DNA from: Streptomyces atroolivaceus
Lineage (GTDB): Bacteria > Actinomycetota > Actinomycetes > Streptomycetales > Streptomycetaceae
DNA: 64,000 bases
Direction of reading: 5' to 3'
NCBI RefSeq assembly: GCF_000717025.1
Contig: NZ_JNXG01000008.1
Coordinates: 186,001 to 250,000, forward strand
In this document: one piece after another, positions 61,710-64,000 of the stretch
Numbering within the stretch: the first letter of the stretch is position 1
Layout of the letters: every line of letters begins with the position of its first letter
Made by a program: the position numbers and the translations under genes
Notes under the pieces: model-generated
What the model was told of the DNA's origin: nothing
Databases searched by the model: none
The model's input: the letters and a program-made list of their open reading frames with translations, nothing else

Positions 61710-61785
61710 GGTGCTCCTGCGGGATGAGCGGGGCTGCAGGCGGCCGTATGTCCTATGACCGCCCCGTCCACAGCAGGCTATGTCT

Positions 61786-61803
61786 TTGTGAACGCGTGCA
61801 CAA
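61786..61803 (-). promoter_or_regulatory. Rex operator (ROP) of the rex-hem operon
   Basis: TTGTGAACGCGTGCACAA matches the Streptomyces Rex operator consensus TGTGAACGCGTTCACA, with one base off perfect symmetry. It lies 77-94 bp upstream of the rex start, so heme genes are derepressed at high NADH/NAD. Confidence 0.9.
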
Positions 61804-61830
61804 AGATGGTGTCCGTTTTGTCTGGTCAAA

Positions 61831-61844
61831 GTGACCGGGGTCAC
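61831..61844. promoter_or_regulatory. GTGACCGGGGTCAC palindrome
   Basis: A perfect 14-bp palindrome 28 bp beyond the Rex operator, in the 285-bp gap between the glutaredoxin-like gene and rex. Possible second regulator site upstream of rex. No further gene is seen in the gap. Confidence 0.5.
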
Positions 61845-61994
61845 GCATATTCCCTGCGCGATCCCGGAACCCGGGACGCCATCAGCCCGTTGCGGGCCCG
61901 AAGGGGGCAAGACGGTACACACTCCTCATGTCCACGCCCCCGAGACCACTCAAAACGCCCATGATGTTATCCGGGTTTCACCGGGGAAGCCCCC

Positions 61995-62270
61995 TTACGT
62001 ACGCAGTGCCGTGCGCAGCCTCGCGGGGTCCACCCGCCAGAAGGTGTGCTGTTCGTCATCGATCAGGACCACCGGGATCTGCTCCCAGTACTCCTTGTAC
62101 AGCGCCTCGTCCCGCGTGATGTCCTTCTCCACCCAGGACGCGCCGGTCTCCTCGCAGACCGCGCTCACCACCGTCCGCGCCTCCTCGCAGAGGTGACACC
62201 CCGGCTTCCCCACGAGGGTCACCACCCGGTCCGCGGGCTTCTTCTTCGTACGACGCAGCAGAGCACTCAT
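61995..62270 (-). CDS. Glutaredoxin-family thioredoxin-fold protein
   Basis: 91 aa. The redox CxxC is in KPGCHLCEEA (about 22-31), followed by WVEKDITRDEALYKEYWEQI and cis-Pro IPVVLIDDE, as in small glutaredoxin/NrdH-like proteins (DUF836 type). Cytosolic. It precedes rex in the same direction, separated by 285 bp; its redox link with Rex regulation is suggestive only. Confidence 0.9.
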   Translation of the reverse strand: MSALLRRTKKKPADRVVTLVGKPGCHLCEEARTVVSAVCEETGASWVEKDITRDEALYKEYWEQIPVVLIDDEQHTFWRVDPARLRTALRT

Positions 62271-62414
62271 ACCTTCATTCTGCGCCTGCCGCCGGGCCCC
62301 TCCGGAGCCGGCGGGCGAGCGGAATCACCCGTTTAACGCCCCGGCCCCGGAGAGTTCACGCCGCCGCATCCCGCCGGGTCGGGCAGAGCCGGACGGAATG
62401 GTTATGCTCACGCC

Positions 62415-63356
62415 ATGGCCGCTCTTGGATGGCTCACCCCCCGCAGGCGCCCCGCCACGGCACGCAGCGTGCTCGCAGGCGAGGCCGCAGCCGAGGCCGC
62501 GCGGAAGTCGGCGCTTCCGGACGGCACCGAAGAGCTGCCGGCCCTCCACGAAGGCGCGCGGGAGCCCGTGTTCCCGGTGGCCGGGGACGCGCGGGCCGCC
62601 GCCTTCTTCGACCTCGACAACACCGTGATGCAGGGCGCGGCGATCTTCCACTTCGGCCGGGGCCTGTACAAGCGGAAGTTCTTCGAGCGCCGGGAACTGA
62701 CCAGGTTCGCCTGGCAGCAGGCCTGGTTCAGGCTGGCCGGCGTCGAGGACCCGGAACACATGCAGGACGCCCGCGACAGCGCCCTGTCCATCGTCAAGGG
62801 CCACCGCGTCTCCGAGCTGATGTCCATCGGCGAGGAGATCTACGACGAGTACATGGCCGACCGCATCTGGCCCGGCACCCGCGCCCTGGCCCAGGCGCAC
62901 CTCGACGCGGGCCAGAGGGTCTGGCTGGTCACCGCCGCCCCGGTGGAGACCGCCACGATCATCGCCCGCCGCCTCGGCCTCACCGGCGCCCTCGGCACCG
63001 TCGCCGAGTCGGTCGACGGCGTCTACACCGGCCGGCTGGTCGGTGAGCCCCTGCACGGCCCGGCCAAGGCCGAGGCCGTACGCGCACTGGCCGCGGCCGA
63101 GGGCCTGGACCTGGAGCGCTGCGCGGCGTACAGCGACTCGCACAACGACATCCCGATGCTGTCCCTGGTCGGCCACCCGTACGCGATCAACCCGGACTCC
63201 AAACTCCGCAAGCACGCCCGCTCCCTGGACTGGCGGCTGCGCGACTACCGGACCGGCCGCAAGGCGGCCAAGGTCGGCATCCCGGCCGCGGCGGGCGTCG
63301 GCGCCCTGGCCGGCGGCACGGCCGCCGCCGTGGCGCTCCACCGCCGCCGCCGCTGA
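62415..63356 (+). CDS. HAD-superfamily hydrolase, subfamily IB (SerB-like)
   Basis: 313 aa. HAD motif I is FFDLDNTVM (nucleophile Asp, about 64-72), motif II lies in WLVTAAP, and motif III is in CAAYSDSHNDIPML. The fold matches phosphoserine-phosphatase-like HAD-IB proteins; substrate unknown. The C terminus ends in a hydrophobic, alanine-rich helix and an Arg cluster (ALHRRRR), suggesting membrane contact. It lies between the glutaredoxin-like gene and bldN, the order I expect in other streptomycetes. Confidence 0.92.
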   Translation: MAALGWLTPRRRPATARSVLAGEAAAEAARKSALPDGTEELPALHEGAREPVFPVAGDARAAAFFDLDNTVMQGAAIFHFGRGLYKRKFFERRELTRFAWQQAWFRLAGVEDPEHMQDARDSALSIVKGHRVSELMSIGEEIYDEYMADRIWPGTRALAQAHLDAGQRVWLVTAAPVETATIIARRLGLTGALGTVAESVDGVYTGRLVGEPLHGPAKAEAVRALAAAEGLDLERCAAYSDSHNDIPMLSLVGHPYAINPDSKLRKHARSLDWRLRDYRTGRKAAKVGIPAAAGVGALAGGTAAAVALHRRRR

Positions 63357-63734
63357 CCCCTCACCCCGAATCCGTACACCCGTCCCCTTCACGGGGGGCG
63401 CGATCGGCATGCCGGGACGTACGCCCATTCGGGAGCGGAACAGCGGGCACGGGCACCCATCGCTCCGGCCAGTCGCGTTACGTCCGGGCGACCACAACCC
63501 GTCGCCGCCGACGACAGATCCCGAAGCTATTCGATCAATTACCGGTCACGATATACACCCCAAACCGTCACTTAGAGGTTAGGGAAGCGACGTAATCGGT
63601 GATTTGAGCAACTGGGTGTAGCGCCGCCTGTACGAAGCGTTATTCTCCTCAGACGCACAAGGAGCCCGCCACCCGCTACCACGAGTGACGGTTTTCGAAC
63701 TGCACGTGATGGAAGCTCTGCCTCTGGGAGTCCC
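63357..63734 (+). other. bldN upstream region, AT-richer, no gene
   Basis: A 378-bp gap. It contains AT-rich stretches and several GTCAC/GTGAC half-sites (around 63544-63550, 63568-63574 and 63687-63691). In S. coelicolor the bldN promoter is a BldD target; a precise BldD box could not be assigned by eye here. Confidence 0.5.
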
Positions 63735-64000
63735 GTGTACCCACACGTCGGGGTTGACACCTCGGGCCTGGCTACGCTGCGCGCAACGGTCCTCGACCAC
63801 TTGCGCGGCTTCGTCCCCACCGCGTACGCCGTCCCCCAATTTGCCACCCCTGTACCTGCCGGCCCTTGCTATGCGCTGGCCGAACGCAGCGCTGCCGTCG
63901 GAAGACGCAGCAACCGCGGCACCGCGGCCGCTGCGTCGTCGGCTCCCGTCCGCCGTCCGACAGCCGACAGCGACAGCGCGCGCATGATGGATCTCGTCGA
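63735..64000 (+). CDS. bldN: ECF sigma factor BldN, N-terminal pro-region only (cut by window end)
   Basis: GTG 63735 with GGGAG upstream opens VYPHVGVDTSGLATLRATVL and 88 codons are visible. The visible part is not a sigma domain: it is a low-complexity extension (AERSAAVGRRSNRGTAAAAS) ending in ARMMDLV, where sigma region 2 begins. BldN is known to be made as a precursor with an N-terminal pro-sequence of about 86 residues that is removed proteolytically. Position after the HAD gene and the hem cluster agrees. It controls bldM and the chaplin and rodlin genes. Confidence 0.85.
   Translation, partial: MYPHVGVDTSGLATLRATVLDHLRGFVPTAYAVPQFATPVPAGPCYALAERSAAVGRRSNRGTAAAASSAPVRRPTADSDSARMMDLV

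Noticed and set aside
61710..61994. Cobalamin or heme-related riboswitch before the rex-hem operon
   Set aside because: No B12-box or other conserved riboswitch core is visible; the palindromes explain the interval better.

Overview
The window is a piece of a Streptomyces chromosome. Base composition is very GC-rich with strong third-position GC bias, GTG and TTG starts are common, and the content is typical of the genus: class I lysS next to argS, a conservon (cvnABCD), WhiJ-type regulator clusters, DUF397, DUF3558-like and DUF4232 lipoproteins, and the rex-hemACD operon followed by the start of bldN. The two ends (lysS/argS, and hem genes to bldN) look like conserved core chromosome. The middle is mostly accessory.

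Left part (1-15.2 kb): a translationally coupled PAS-GAF-PP2C phosphatase and cobalamin-binding protein (cut by the left edge), a TIGR03086 protein divergent from an AraC-type regulator, a Mut7-C RNase-like protein, YnfA, an SDR oxidoreductase, a secreted tripeptidyl-aminopeptidase-like hydrolase, RtcB RNA ligase, two related lipoproteins, a DUF2637 membrane protein and lysS.

15.3-31.9 kb: argS, a carboxymuconolactone-decarboxylase-like gene divergent from an ECF41 sigma factor with matching promoters on both sides, then a recombination scar containing a decayed copy of the argS 3' end. Next come a normal P450 converging on a conservon operon (cvnA-B-C-D plus a P450 lacking the ExxR motif), a membrane-anchored XRE-type protein, a DUF4232 lipoprotein, and a regulator with a GCAAC operator array controlling a DUF4097 protein and a DrrAB-type ABC exporter.

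31.9-46 kb: a decayed WhiJ-type module, SRPBCC and DUF4253 proteins, an extra methionine aminopeptidase sharing an operator region with a small XRE protein, an MFS exporter-TetR operon with a 28-bp palindrome, a winged-helix/zinc-ribbon protein, a HEAT-repeat protein, a CPBP protease-histidine kinase-response regulator operon, an intact WhiJ-type cluster (ATPase, XRE, DUF397), and a second zinc-ribbon paralogue sharing promoter and structured leader with the first.

46-55.3 kb: a defence operon read right to left: a HEPN-type Abi protein (with a TTA codon), a large HTH-N6-adenine methyltransferase, hsdM, hsdS (with two very similar target-recognition domains) and hsdR. All cistrons overlap or nearly touch.

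55.5-64 kb: hemB, an aberrant tRNA-like gene, the rex-hemA-hemC-hemD operon with a Rex operator, a glutaredoxin-like protein, a HAD phosphatase, and the first 88 codons of bldN. HemA consumes glutamyl-tRNA, so an odd tRNA-like gene placed between hemD and hemB is one of the more intriguing observations. The other main leads are the defence operon and the ECF41 module flanked by argS 3'-end copies.
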